Positions 1 to 10,754 of a stretch of DNA of 64,000 nt are shown in pieces. The stretch is from Ephydatia muelleri (Eukaryota > Porifera > Demospongiae > Spongillida > Spongillidae). The notes beneath the pieces are model-generated. The model was not told the DNA's origin. It did no database searches and saw only the letters and a program-made list of their open reading frames with translations. Where the stretch lies: NCBI GenBank assembly GCA_013339895.1, contig JABACO010000002.1, positions 12,007,610 to 12,071,609 of the forward strand, in the 5' to 3' direction. Position 1 is the stretch's first letter. Each line of letters opens with the position of its first letter. A program made the translations under genes and the position numbers.

Positions 1-719
1 ATATCTTCCGTACTATTAATGCTATCGGGTTCCTATTTTTAACACAACATACCACACCATTACTATATGTGAAAATCCATTGTGGTGTCTTACACATGCG
101 GGGTACCGACGTTACAAGGTCCGATACCCCGTAGGGTTCAAAACGGCCACATCTTCGGGTAGGAGTGTCCAAATCGGTTCAAAATAGGTACCTATGTAGA
201 AGGGTCCTACCGCTATTGATTTGTTCTGTTCGTTATTTTTGCTTTATCCTTTATGGAGATACAAGTGTGCAAAGAAATTGCATATTTCCCGGGCGTTACG
301 CGCCATTAACGTATTACGACTGGCTTCGACGTCCTCGTAATACGTTAATGGCGCGTAACGCCCGGGAAATATGCAATTTCTTTGCACACTTGTATCTCCA
401 TAACGGATAAAGCAAAAATTAACGAACAGAACAAATCAATAGCGGTAAGACCCTTCTACATAGGTACCAATTTAGAACCGATTTGGACACTCCTACCTGA
501 AGATGTGGCTGTTTTGAACACTACGGGGTATCGGACCTTGTAACGTCGGTACCCCGCATGTGTAAGACACCACAATGGATTTTCACATATAGTAATGGTG
601 TGGTATGTTGTGTTAAAAATAGGAACCCGATAGCGTTAATATGTCGGAAGATACATTGATTTAAATTTTATGTTATAAAGTAAAATCCACAAGACCCATT
701 TTCGCATAGAACGTTCCAT
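1..719. repeat. Large fold-back palindromic element, copy 1 (left end off window)
   Basis: The two halves are near-perfect inverted copies about a centre near 320-325, with arms of roughly 310 bp. The inner arm ends read GCGTTACGCGCCATTAACG and its reverse complement. The left arm runs off the window start. By comparison with copy 2 (3145-3742), the right boundary lies near 719, just after the word AGAACGTTCCA. No coding capacity is convincing; the 81-codon ORF inside is an arm artefact. A non-autonomous fold-back or MITE-like element is inferred. Confidence 0.85.
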
Positions 720-779
720 ATGATTTTGATGCTTTTTTATACCTTGTAAGTAAAGGTTTTTATTTCGTTCCATATTAAT

Positions 780-1955
780 CTTTCAGCAGGCAGCATGAGT
801 GCAGTCAGAAGGATTGCCATGCCTGCATAGTCAGCTGATGTCTGAATTTAGTTGATATCTTTAGTTGACATAGAATTGTGAACACCCAATGACATGCATG
901 ATGAATAAATTCAGACGCCAATTGGCCTATGAGCAACCCGAAGGAACCCTGTATCTAATGGAAGGACCTAGTTCTCCAAATTTAGCATTGAAAGATGTTT
1001 CCATGGTGCAATAAACTACCTTAGAAGATGCATGCCTAAAAGCAGATAAATGAAATGAACTCAATAACCTTGGTGTGCAGGTTGATGAAGACATTCTGTA
1101 TTGGTAGTGTTGCCATTATTGAAGTACATTCAAGTGATGAACTTCAAAGAGAAGGATCGACTTCTTAACGAAGGTACAATGTGCAGCATTTTTAAAATTA
1201 TGTGACGGAGAGAGAATACCAACAGCTTGTGTTCGTGTGTAGTATGCAATACATGTTTTTATGGGGATTGCAATGTATCAGATCACACTGATGGCAGCAG
1301 TACAAATGAGGGAGTACACAGAGTAGTCAGCAGTGAATATTTAATTCCAACCTACGCTAATAAGCCTCATTACAATGACTTCCGTTTTTCATTTTCACAA
1401 GCAAAAGCTAACAACTGCACACAATGCCAGCATGCATGTACATGTACTAATTTAGCCCAACCATTGAAAGGGATACTCACTGAGTGATTTTAATTCCCAC
1501 TTTCCTGTTATGCAAAATATGGTGAAACAAGATTGTAGTTTGCCTTTGACAAGATATAATAGGCTGCATATCCACACTCAAGGAATAAATTTATGCTTGT
1601 CAATTAAAAAAGAAGATTCACAAAATATTTTATTATCTCATGGAAGTGCAAAATGATTGCAAAAACAGCTTCAATTTCCATAACACCTACATGTACGAAC
1701 AAAGTAATTGTATAAAACTAGTCGCCTATATTCGGTGTTTTTGTTTTCAGCGCGCTTTAGTTAACGTACCTCCCCGTAACTACAGTGTAAAGAACAGTAT
1801 GAACTATTAAGAATGGCCGCACACTCATTTACTCATTGCATCGTAATTTCCAAACTATAGATAATTAGATTGAAATGTGGTACTAGCTTCCAAGCGGTCT
1901 TATAACGGGGAATGGGTAGAGAATGGACGGAACAAAGAATTGATTAATAGCAATA
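780..1955. other. Unassigned region with one small cysteine-rich ORF (1227-1487, +)
   Basis: I recognise no gene here. The 86-codon plus-strand ORF at 1227-1487 has clustered cysteines at both ends (CSCVVCNTC near its start, CTQCQHACTC near its end). It has no signal peptide, no clear splice sites and no family I can name. The flanking frames are full of stops. It could be a decayed transposon exon or chance. Confidence 0.3.
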
Positions 1956-1960
1956 GTCGG

Positions 1961-1984
1961 GGGGGGGGGGGGGGGGGGGGGGGG
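1961..1984. repeat. Poly-G tract
   Basis: A run of about 24 G, followed by a short GGCTGGTTGGCTGG motif. Several such G or C runs occur in the window; some others mark the ends of decayed hAT-like elements, but no partner end is visible here. Confidence 0.9.
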
Positions 1985-2258
1985 CTGGTTGGCTGGCGCG
2001 AATCGAGCACACCTATAACCTATACATGTACACTGTGATTGTTACACACGATGACATCGACTGTCGATGATGAGTAGGAAGCGACGTCTCTTCCGATGTA
2101 CAACTGTGTATGAATTTAATTGCAGTTGCCTAGGGTTGAGCACTGAAAATTACTGCAACCATATCCTTCTCCCATATAGCTACTCCTTGTATGAACCCAA
2201 ATCTCATGCACTAATGGAGTATAATGGTTGTCTTGAAAAAGCTATTAAGGCAGAGCTG

Positions 2259-2545
2259 CCCCCCCCCCCCCCCCCACCACCACCAGCAGCAGCAGCAGCG
2301 CTGCCCCACCGCCACCAGCAGCAGCAGAGCTGCCCCCACGGCCAGCCATAGCAGCAGCGCTGCCCCCACCACCACCAGCAGCAGCAGCAGCAGAGATGCC
2401 CCCACCTCCAGCAGCAGCACTGCCCCCGCTGCTGCCAGCAGCAGCAGCAGGAACACCGCTACCTGCACCAGCCCCACCACCGGCACCAGTATTGGCACCA
2501 GTGCCCCCACCACCACTTTGCCTGCTGCCACCACCACCCGCATGG
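2259..2545. repeat. Compound CCA/GCA trinucleotide repeat
   Basis: A C16 run followed by imperfect CAG, CAC and GCC triplets. Three plus frames and one minus frame are open and low-complexity (Pro/Ala/Gln/His/Ser or Leu/Val-rich). All are by-products of the triplet repeat, so no gene is called. Confidence 0.85.
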
Positions 2546-2683
2546 CTCTCATGGCTTGAACCAGGCTGCCGAGGTCATATACTTATAATTTCAATTATTA
2601 AATTTTTTTAACCTCCCTCCTTTCGAAAATTAAAATGAATTTGTGACCACACATAAAGACGTGCTACTACGACAGAGGAAAAA

Positions 2684-2983
2684 ACTTATGAAACAAGTAA
2701 ATAAAAACATTCTCTAACGAGAAAGTTGTTGGTATATAGGATTGACCCAATGGTGGTGTAAAAAGCACGGAAACAAGAGTGACAGAAATTTGACTGGAAA
2801 AATGAAATAGGCCTATATTTAGCATACTAACGTTATAACAGTACATGCCTGAGTAATGGGCTAATATAGGCCTATTTCAATTTTCCAGTCAAATTTCTGT
2901 CACTCTTGTTTCTGTGCTTTTTACACCACCATTGGTCAATCCTTTCTCGTTAGAGAATGTTTTTATTTACTTGTTTATAAAGT
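2684..2983. mobile_element. MITE, family A (300 bp, long terminal inverted repeats)
   Basis: Left end ACTTATGAAACAAGTAAATA and right end TATTTACTTGTTTATAAAGT are inverted copies. The inverted repetition continues inward through ATTCTCTAACGAGAAAG, GGTGGTGTAAAAAGCA and a GACAGAAATTTGACTGGAAA arm. It is non-coding. A relative with the same ends but a different core lies at 23969-24259. Confidence 0.85.
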
Positions 2984-3144
2984 AACTCTTCTAGACGATA
3001 TATATTTAAGGTTGACAAATGGCAAAGTGTATGTACCTTTCTGCAATGATCAAACTAGACATAATCAACTACAAATAAGCATACACATGTAAGCACATGT
3101 ATAATAGCAGCAATATATATTTAAATTGTAGAAGAGCGAGGAGA

Positions 3145-3742
3145 AATGTGCATATTTCTCGGGCGTTACGCGCCATTAACGTATTACGACTGGCTTCGAG
3201 GACGTCCTCGTAATACGTTAATGGCGCGTAACGCCCGAGAAATATGCAATTTCTTTGCACACTTGTATCTCCATAACGGATAAAGCAAAACTTAACGAAC
3301 AGAACAAATCAATAGCGGTAGGACCGGCTACATCGATCGGTACCTATTTTGAACCGATTTGGACACTCCTACTTGAAGATGTGGCCGTTTTGAACCTTAC
3401 GGGGTATCGGACCTTGAAACGTCGGTACCCCGCATGTCTATGACACCAAAATGGATTTTCACATATAGTAATAGTGTGGTATGTTGTGTTAAAAATAGGA
3501 ACCCGATAGCGTTAATTTTTCGGAAGATATATTGATTTAAATGTACACAGGGAAAAAACGCGTCGAATCACGTTAATGATTATTCACTTACATTCTGTTA
3601 CAGAATGTTTACAGACTGTAACATAATGTAAACATTCTGTTACAGAATGTAAGTGAAAAATTATTTGAAAATCATAACGTGATTCGACGCGTTTTTTCCC
3701 TGTGAAATCCACAAGACCCATTTTCGTATAGAACGTTCCAGT
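3145..3742. repeat. Fold-back element, copy 2 (left arm truncated, MITE inserted)
   Basis: The right arm matches the right arm of copy 1 (1-719) almost base for base, from the central palindrome at about 3170-3215 to AGAACGTTCCA near 3742. The left arm is cut short near 3145. A separate 159-bp MITE (3546-3704) replaces a short stretch that copy 1 keeps at about 665-690. Confidence 0.85.
3546..3704. mobile_element. MITE nested in fold-back copy 2
   Basis: Terminal inverted repeats CACAGGGAAAAAACGCGTCG / CGACGCGTTTTTTCCCTGTG extend about 33 bp through AATCACGTTA. The core is itself palindromic, with CATTCTGTTACAGAATG words. Copy 1 of the host element lacks it, which marks it as a younger insertion. 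Confidence 0.85.
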
Positions 3743-3774
3743 TTATTTCCGCACACGGCATATCGAGATAGCTC

Positions 3775-3955
3775 ATGCATCGCGAGCAAAGCTGCTTAAC
3801 TCGCGAGGCACAACTCTCGAGTTGTATTGTCTCGCGAGTAGCGATATTAGACTCTCGAGTGCTCGATACCCTACTCGAGCAATCGCATTAAGGCAATCCC
3901 TCGCGAGACGCTCGCGTGTGTCGCGCGAGCGTTTTGTTACCTGACTCGTGAGCGG
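3775..3955. promoter_or_regulatory. Cluster of CTCGCGAG / CTCGAG palindromes
   Basis: Three exact CTCGCGAG octamers (about 3800, 3831, 3900), near-matches such as ATCGCGAG and CTCGTGAG, and three CTCGAG hexamers lie within 180 bp. The stretch is CpG-rich in an AT-rich neighbourhood. In vertebrates TCTCGCGAGA is a known CpG-promoter motif; a regulatory role here is inference only. Confidence 0.4.
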
Positions 3956-3959
3956 TGTG

Positions 3960-4865
3960 TACATGCATGCCTAAAATATACTCTTTGCACATGACTCAAT
4001 ATGTGTATATATGTGTACTGTACTGTTTTAGATTATTTGATGTACATGTACAGCTATGCACAAGAGTGTATGGTTCCTATACATGCAAAGAAGCCAGCCT
4101 AACCTGATCGTACTGTGTATGGTACCATACAAATTGTAGCTGCAGCTAGCATTAAATGTTAAAAATGGGATATCAGACACTGCTTTATATTTAGGACAGC
4201 TTTGCCAACCATTCATACAGAGAATATAGATCAATTGCATTAACGTCTCTGGCTCATTGAGGCAGATGGACGTTGCGGACAAATGTCTGTGGATTTGTCA
4301 CACCAAATGACCATTTCCATCGACATGGTGTAAATGTATGATGGTGAGAGCATAAAGAAGACCTCACTCCACACACTACCTTTCTTTCTTGCGTCATGTG
4401 CTTCATCCTCGCACAGCAGAAAATGGTGTGCTCATTGCCATAACTCAGATGAGTTGTTATCACGGTATGGTGGGATTAGGATAACTGCACTCCTTCCTTC
4501 CCTCCTGAATGCACCAAATATAGATGATTGACAATGTTCTGAACTTTGCAGTGAGGCTGATATAATCCCAAGTACGTCCCTTAATTACTAATGTATATGG
4601 TCCTCTCAGCCTGAGGCGTTACCTGGTTAGATGCTCAACCAAGGTGCATAACCAAAAGAGAACAAGTGTGCATGGAAAGTCAACACGCGAGGTAAAATTG
4701 AAGGATGAAAGGTTCCTGGGTACTCAAGCCATCCCACAAATTCGAGACACTTCTATCAATCAACAGGTGATAGTTTGCGCTGTTGCCACTGCAGTTACCC
4801 GCTAACGCAATTATCGGTTGCAGAGAAAACTATGAATGATCCTTATATTCCACTGTAGCGAGGTG
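3960..4865. other. No gene recognised
   Basis: Only short ORFs under 85 codons, in conflicting frames, with no recognisable domain or convincing splice pattern. The last part leads into the transposase fossil, but I could not extend the similarity upstream of about 4868. Confidence 0.5.
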
Positions 4866-4867
4866 TT

Positions 4868-5145
4868 ACTTTCCACTGTAAAGGAGAAAGGATTATTTTG
4901 TGTGGTTTGTGGTAAGGGCCCTCCAAACCAGATATGGCAATCGTCTTAAAACCTGTGGTACAATATATGGAGGAAACATGGAATAATTATACAGACACCA
5001 TCTGGCTGTATCAAGTATTATGCAAAACAGATGGTTGGAGTTTTTGATGCCCCTGCTAAATGCAGTGTATTATGTGAAAAACAGTACAATGGTGAATGTG
5101 GGTGCTCAGCTTGTTTGCACCCTGGAAAGAGGCTTTCTATGTACT
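4868..5145 (+). pseudogene. Tnp2-like transposase fossil, related to the 51-54 kb transposase
   Basis: Translated in shifting plus frames, this matches the intact transposase at 51020-53951. It contains counterparts of the ILCG.W, KPDM, VLKPVV, FDAPAK, SVLCEKQ and C..CLHPGKR segments, in the same order and spacing. A stop codon replaces a residue near 4912 and there are frame changes near 4980-5035. Only about 90 codons survive and no terminal inverted repeats are visible. It is the remains of a second copy or a sister family of that transposon. Confidence 0.8.
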
Positions 5146-5214
5146 CACTGCTGCACAACTGGCACCTTGGACAATAGCACTGAAGAAAATGTGTGTATTA
5201 TTATTTATGCATAG

Positions 5215-5795
5215 AATTTTTTTCATCGCATATTCGTATAGATTATTGTAGGGAAGTACGGGGGCGGTATTTAATGATTTAACAACTGATAAAGTATATA
5301 TAATTAATCAGTACTGAATGCATGAGAAGCACTACGCAACAATAAAGTGTACACCGCTACGTAGTTTAAGCGCCTATTCTGGGAATAGAGTACTGGATAT
5401 GCGAGGGCAAGGCCGTTTATTTTTTCTCGCCCCATTGCCTCCATAACGTTTATAAATCAGTCGTTTTAGAGCGTGCATGTCGTGCGTGACACGATGCTTC
5501 ATACAAGGATCAACTGACCAAAGAATGGAAGTGAAGCGTTCAATCAATCGTTACTGTATATCTAATTGCAAACACTGACATTTTGAGTCATGCTTACTAC
5601 TTGCTGCAAATACCTTCGCTTCCTAGTCTCCGAAAAGGATCGATGCTTCTACTGCTTCAGCCACAAATTCATTGAGAATACTTACCATATGCAGCTTCAT
5701 TACGTAAATGCACATGACTGTATATTATTAAACCTGTACATGTATGATAGAAATACGTCAACTGATCTCGGGTGATGATATGTTTTGGCGTTATC
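5215..5795. other. No gene recognised
   Basis: AT-rich sequence with short ORFs only. It leads into the TG microsatellite. Confidence 0.5.
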
Positions 5796-5797
5796 CG

Positions 5798-5990
<193 letters not shown>

Positions 5991-6114
5991 GTAAAGCTGT
6001 ATGTGTGTTCGTTTGCGCGTCTGTGTGTATGTGTGTTTGTGCGCGTGTGTGCGTTGTGTGACTGGGTGTGTCTGTGTCTATGTATTTATGTGTACTGCAT
6101 CATATAATTGTGTG

Positions 6115-6950
6115 TGCGTGTGCTGGTGGAGGGGAAGGTATAATTACATGTACGTACACTATACTGATGTCTTTTAATTGCACTTCAAGACTAGATGAAT
6201 TAAAAGTATACGATTACTTGAATTAAGTAATGATTGGAATGTGAATCTAATCTTGTTCAATGTCATTCACTTGGCAAAGTGTACTGACTAGTGACTTCGT
6301 TTCCTATTGGAGCACTCGTGCAGCAGCATGGATTCAAACCCGTCCTTCAGCGTGATTGGGTGAGTATTGTAGTGCTTGATAAGTTCAGATATGGTTTCAA
6401 ATATCTGTGCAACAATTAGTTACAAAGTTCAGAATAGCTAGGGAATTATAACGCCTTCTCTGACTTACAATGCGATGATCCACTGTATAATGTTTACTGT
6501 TGATGTTCTGGATTCTAGAAATAATATTTCGAAAGAGAATGCGTATCACTATGCCCAGCAACAATATGAAGTAAAAACTTTACGTCACTGAATAGACGTA
6601 CAGCTATGTGAATACAGACTGTGTACATACATGCATGCATGCATGTGAAAATCCTACACAAATTTTCATGCAATTTATATACTTAGGGGTAAATTAGCAG
6701 TTGCTTTCTGTTGTACAAGTAAATATGTTAGGTGTGTGACTTCTGCTGGAATGCGCGCATATACACTGTAGATGCATCAATTGTATGCAAATGGAGTGCG
6801 CTTGTCAATGACTCAATCCTCACCTAATATGCCTGACGTGGCCACTCTGATAAATGGAAAGAGTGTATTGTCCTTTTGCCGTGGAACTCTCTCTAACCAG
6901 GTATCCTCCATCCTGTGGGGAGGACAGAAGGTTGAAGTTAGAAACGAAAA
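6115..6950. other. Mostly non-coding; possible first exon at 6331-6362 (+)
   Basis: At 6331 an ATG opens 11 codons ending at a good donor (GG|GTGAGT). A 66-codon ORF at 6772-6972 contains a possible donor (CCAG|GTATCC). I could not join them in phase, and neither encodes a known domain. This is weak support for a plus-strand transcript. Confidence 0.2.
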
Positions 6951-6955
6951 CATTC

Positions 6956-8452
6956 TTATATGCTGTAGTTAAGACTAACTATTTTAATAGCTTTTAGCCT
7001 TATTTGCGCTTCTTCAACGGTTACACCGGCCTGAAACCATTGCTGTGTTTCTAAACAAAGTGCAGCAGTAGGAATTTCATATGATTGTGCTTTGTCGTCT
7101 TCCTCGCCTTTAAAAAAAAAGAAAAAAAGAGAAAAGTGAAGGGTGAATTCATATGTGCATGTATGACGGTCTCTATGAATTCCATTATACCTAACAGTCC
7201 TGTAGTAGAATCATCGCTCGATGGCAATGCTGGGAGTGGCCTCTGACTATATCGACCATGTATGCAAGGTTAAATGCATTCAACAGGTGAACACCTGCTA
7301 GTATAACAATGATTTATTTACCTCAAACCACATTCGCCAACGGTGAAGAGATTCGTGTGTGGCCTGCTTAGACCCTGTTCCAATAACCCTTTCGAGGACG
7401 CATTATCACCCTCTGGTTCTGTCCTTACTACTGAGGTGGCAGCAGCAAGCTGCACAGTTCCAGAGTGCTTCCTTGCTTGAGAAATATTCGGTTCACTTCG
7501 CCTTGAACGCTTGATGAAACTGGGTAGCCAGGAACTTTCCTTCTCTTTGTTCTGTATTCTCTGGAATTAGACAAAGGAGTACATCTATACATCTACATAT
7601 GCATGCCAGATATAGTATTCGCATTAAATAGTCATACTGCATACGTGCATGTATACACTGTGCACTGTGTATGCGAGCGGGGTACATATGCATCCGGAGA
7701 CATGCAGCAAAACTCACGTTTGGCTTTTGATCTCTCTGAGCGCAAATGAGCTCGTCGCACATTTTCCTCAGCCTCTCGTTTTCTGCCTCTAGATCTTGGC
7801 ATCGTGCTCGGAGGTACGAGTTTTCCTCTTCAAGCTCAGCTGAAAACTTGGAGTGGTCAATAAGCTTGGTATTCATTTGTTTGGATTCGGTGCGCTCTTT
7901 CGCGCAGTCGCAAAAGGAGGCGTTCAACTGTTGCAGGGTACTCCGCAGCGTATCGGCACTGGGTCGTACCAACGGATCGGGCTGGAGACACGACATGGCT
8001 AAATTGGAGAGGTGCATGCAATGTCTCTCCAATCCTTTCTCGTGTTGGATTTTGTTATCTGCTCCGCTCAGGGTGTCCTTACCGACAACCTTCAAGATGA
8101 GGAGGCCGAATTGGTAAATATCGTGGACATGGGTGTGTCTCTCGAACCCTTGCGAATCGGAGAGTCTGTTCTTCTCCCCGCTGGCGTCTTCCACAAGCGT
8201 TGCTTTTAGACCCGATGTTAGCATCACGCACTTGGTGATGTTTCCCACCGTGATCGGTGGATTTTGCGAGTGCAAGTGAGCCAGTTCACTCGAAACATCC
8301 AAAAGAATGGAAATTCGGGTCGAAAGAGGGATATTCGGATAAAGCTCCAGGCATCTCTCTAAGCAAATGTAGCCAGTAACCATTGGCGATGAGTCCGTGT
8401 GTAAGTTGTCCTTGAGTCTAATCAAAGATGGAGCGGTACTGCTTCGGTACAT
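6956..8452 (-). CDS. Pseudokinase C-lobe protein with coiled coil (4 exons, 393 aa)
   Basis: Exons 8452-7718, 7560-7322, 7246-7191 and 7107-6956 are joined by GT-AG introns with matching phases (0, 2, 1) and an open frame to the stop. Residues 24-180 resemble the C-lobe of a protein kinase: helix-E-like ILLDVSSELAHLH (49-61), HDIYQFG (110-116, with the subdomain IX Asp) and DPLVRPSAD (159-167). The N-lobe is absent. The HRD position reads TVG and the DFG position EDA, so no catalysis is expected. Residues about 200-236 form a heptad-rich coiled coil. The tail contains a WFQAGVTVEEAQIRLKA segment I cannot assign. A TATA-like box lies about 90 bp upstream of the ATG. A scaffold or signalling adaptor role is inference. 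An extra upstream exon carrying an N-lobe cannot be excluded. Confidence 0.75.
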
Positions 8453-8532
8453 TTCCTATATTGCCTGAGTGTTACTAATTGCAACTGATTTTATTGATTT
8501 TCCTCTACTGAACGAGACAAGGGCACTACGCG

Positions 8533-8551
8533 TTGCATTATATATACGCCA
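8533..8551 (-). promoter_or_regulatory. TATA-like core promoter of the pseudokinase gene
   Basis: On the minus strand GGCGTATATATAATGCAAC lies 80-100 bp before the ATG at 8452. The position suits a short 5' UTR and supports that ATG as the true start. Confidence 0.4.
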
Positions 8552-8554
8552 ATC

Positions 8555-9530
8555 CGCAATGCATCCACGAATGAATGCCGCGTGGAACAATGCGCCGCGG
8601 ATGAATAGCACTAACTGGTTCAGGTGCGCTCATGATTTTAATCGTTACAGGATCATCATCTTGAAGCTCGGATGAATAACGCTGCTAGGTCGCGACCTGC
8701 CTTCCGTTGAGCACTCCTCCGTGTCAAGAGGCACGTATGAATGTCGAATGATCCCATCACATGCCTACCTGCATGGTTTGCGTTATGCACGCTCTCAGCG
8801 AAGTATAGTTGTGTGTAGTATTGATAGTATTAATTAATCAGTATTAATAGTTTATTAGTTACTGCTACAGTACAGTGTAAAAGTACGGTATAATAAAATA
8901 AAAGACTGCACCGGCAATTTGCACATGCAGCAGCGACCAAAATGTCAGCTTTAAAATTCACTTCAGCCGGAAGACAGGAATGAGTCCCCTCCATGCTCTT
9001 CATGATGCACGTGATTTGTAATCATTCTCCATTATCGCTCATAAGGGATGCAAGTGTTCGTGATCATTTTATTATTGACTGATGCACTGTGATGCTTTAT
9101 ATATACAAATACCAGCCCTGGCATGGAAAAAAAAAACGCGGTGCGTCACAAATTTGGTAACAGTTTGAATAACTATTTCAACTTTCTGCTGAAACCATGC
9201 ATGTACACAGACTCAAGTACGCTTTACCTGTAAATGTACTAATTAATATGCCAGATTTTTTTAGAAACCCTAAACCATACCGGTGTAGCAGTTCGTAATG
9301 AACCCACGGCTCTACCTCCTTTGTTATAAAAGCGCAATTAAAAACGGTTACAGTTTAAAGCAGGCATTCTAAACAGATTTGACCGTACAAGAACGAACTG
9401 CTAATCATGTTCTTATGGTATCAATAGAAGACAGTACGTGTTGATTCTTTCATCATGGTGTCAGCGCAGCGTATCTTGAGGCATTTAAGACACCCACACT
9501 ATATAATGTACTTTCAACGAGTGATGCGTG
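8555..9530. other. No gene recognised
   Basis: Upstream flank of the pseudokinase gene. Short ORFs only; nothing repeated elsewhere that I could see. Confidence 0.5.
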
Positions 9531-9535
9531 CCTCG

Positions 9536-9546
9536 GTGTGTGTGTG

Positions 9547-9595
<49 letters not shown>
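9536..9595. repeat. (TG)n microsatellite
   Basis: About 60 bp of TG with one TTTG interruption. Confidence 0.95.
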
Positions 9596-9598
<3 letters not shown>

Positions 9599-9957
9599 TT
9601 CATGTGTGCATGTAAATGAAGTGGGATGGGGTCTAAGGGAGATGAGATTAAGCCAAATTTTAACTGATACACTGTAAGTTAAGGGTGGTGGGGAGGAAGG
9701 GGGGGTGTTAGAAAGAAGGACAAAAGCAGGAAACAACGATTTCATTTTCTACCAGCATACCATACATTATGCATGATCATGCACAGTACTTTATACACAC
9801 ATGTACATGTGCATCGTGGATTTGTCCTTTGTACATGCATCACTCCATGCATTGGATAGGTTCTTTGTATGGTGTCCCCATTTTAACCCTCACCCCACTC
9901 AGCAATCACTTACCGTATGCACTACTTACTTGCAGTGACTTTGTTCTCTTGTTTTCA

Positions 9958-10052
9958 GCTCACACAAACACACGTGCACACAGACACCCGTGCACACAGA
10001 CACACGTGCACACAGACACACGTGCACACACACACACACACACAAACAGACT
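9958..10052. repeat. CA-rich minisatellite (CACACAGACACACGTG units)
   Basis: Three to four imperfect copies of an ACACGTGCACACAGAC-type unit, followed by pure CA. Confidence 0.9.
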
Positions 10053-10054
10053 GT

Positions 10055-10750
10055 TATACACTGACGTGGCGAAACATTAGCACTCTAATAATACACACAT
10101 TTTTGTCGCTCAACACATGCATTCTTGATCTAATCCATAGAACAGCTCATGAAGCCACTGATTTACAGTCTCTCTCATGTGATATGACTACACTGCACAT
10201 AGCTAAATTGCAACGTGTACACTGCATGCATGTAGGGAAAGAGAATAGATGACAATGTCATAGTCTTGTTTTTCTTTAGCAGGACTGAAATAATAAATAT
10301 TGCACTTGAACTTGGTCCTTACATGTTGTATGCGTCTGTGTAAACTTAGCAGATCCTGAGCTACTACAATCAGCATGATAGAGTAGGTACAATAATATTC
10401 ATTACCATAGGTTTTACAGACCTGCTTTGCATGTCCCGTGTTGGAATTGTTAAATGCAGGAAAGACACAGCTATAAACCAGTGCCCGAGTAACCATGGTA
10501 TGCGATTTAACTTAACAGGTGAGACAAGCACTTTTGTAGATTGCTAGACCGTGACGAATGTACTGATGTGCTGAGAGAAGAATCAGTAACTTTTTGAGAG
10601 GGCTATATGCAACAATACAGAAGAAAAACACATGCAGAAGAGTACAGAAGCCTAGTCTCTGTAGGGTACAGAAATTGAGAATACATTCAGTGGCTTTAAT
10701 ACGCTACCACCACAGTACATATAATACACACTTTACCTAACATGCACAGT
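10055..10750. other. No gene recognised
   Basis: A 97-codon minus ORF (10203-10496) has no recognisable domain. Nothing else is supported. Confidence 0.45.
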
Positions 10751-10754
10751 TTAC

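Noticed and set aside
165..410. 81-codon ORF in the first palindrome
   Set aside because: Lies across the two inverted arms; the same word pair appears inverted in copy 2, so it is a structural artefact.
2067..2611. Poly-Pro/Ala/Gln ORFs on both strands
   Set aside because: They result from a compound triplet repeat; no start context, splice sites or domain.
3546..3704. Rho-independent terminator (hairpin plus T run)
   Set aside because: The hairpin is the TIR of a MITE in a spliced eukaryotic genome.
3152..3742. A CRISPR-like array or tandem repeat
   Set aside because: The repetition is inverted, not regularly spaced direct repeats, and the genome is eukaryotic.
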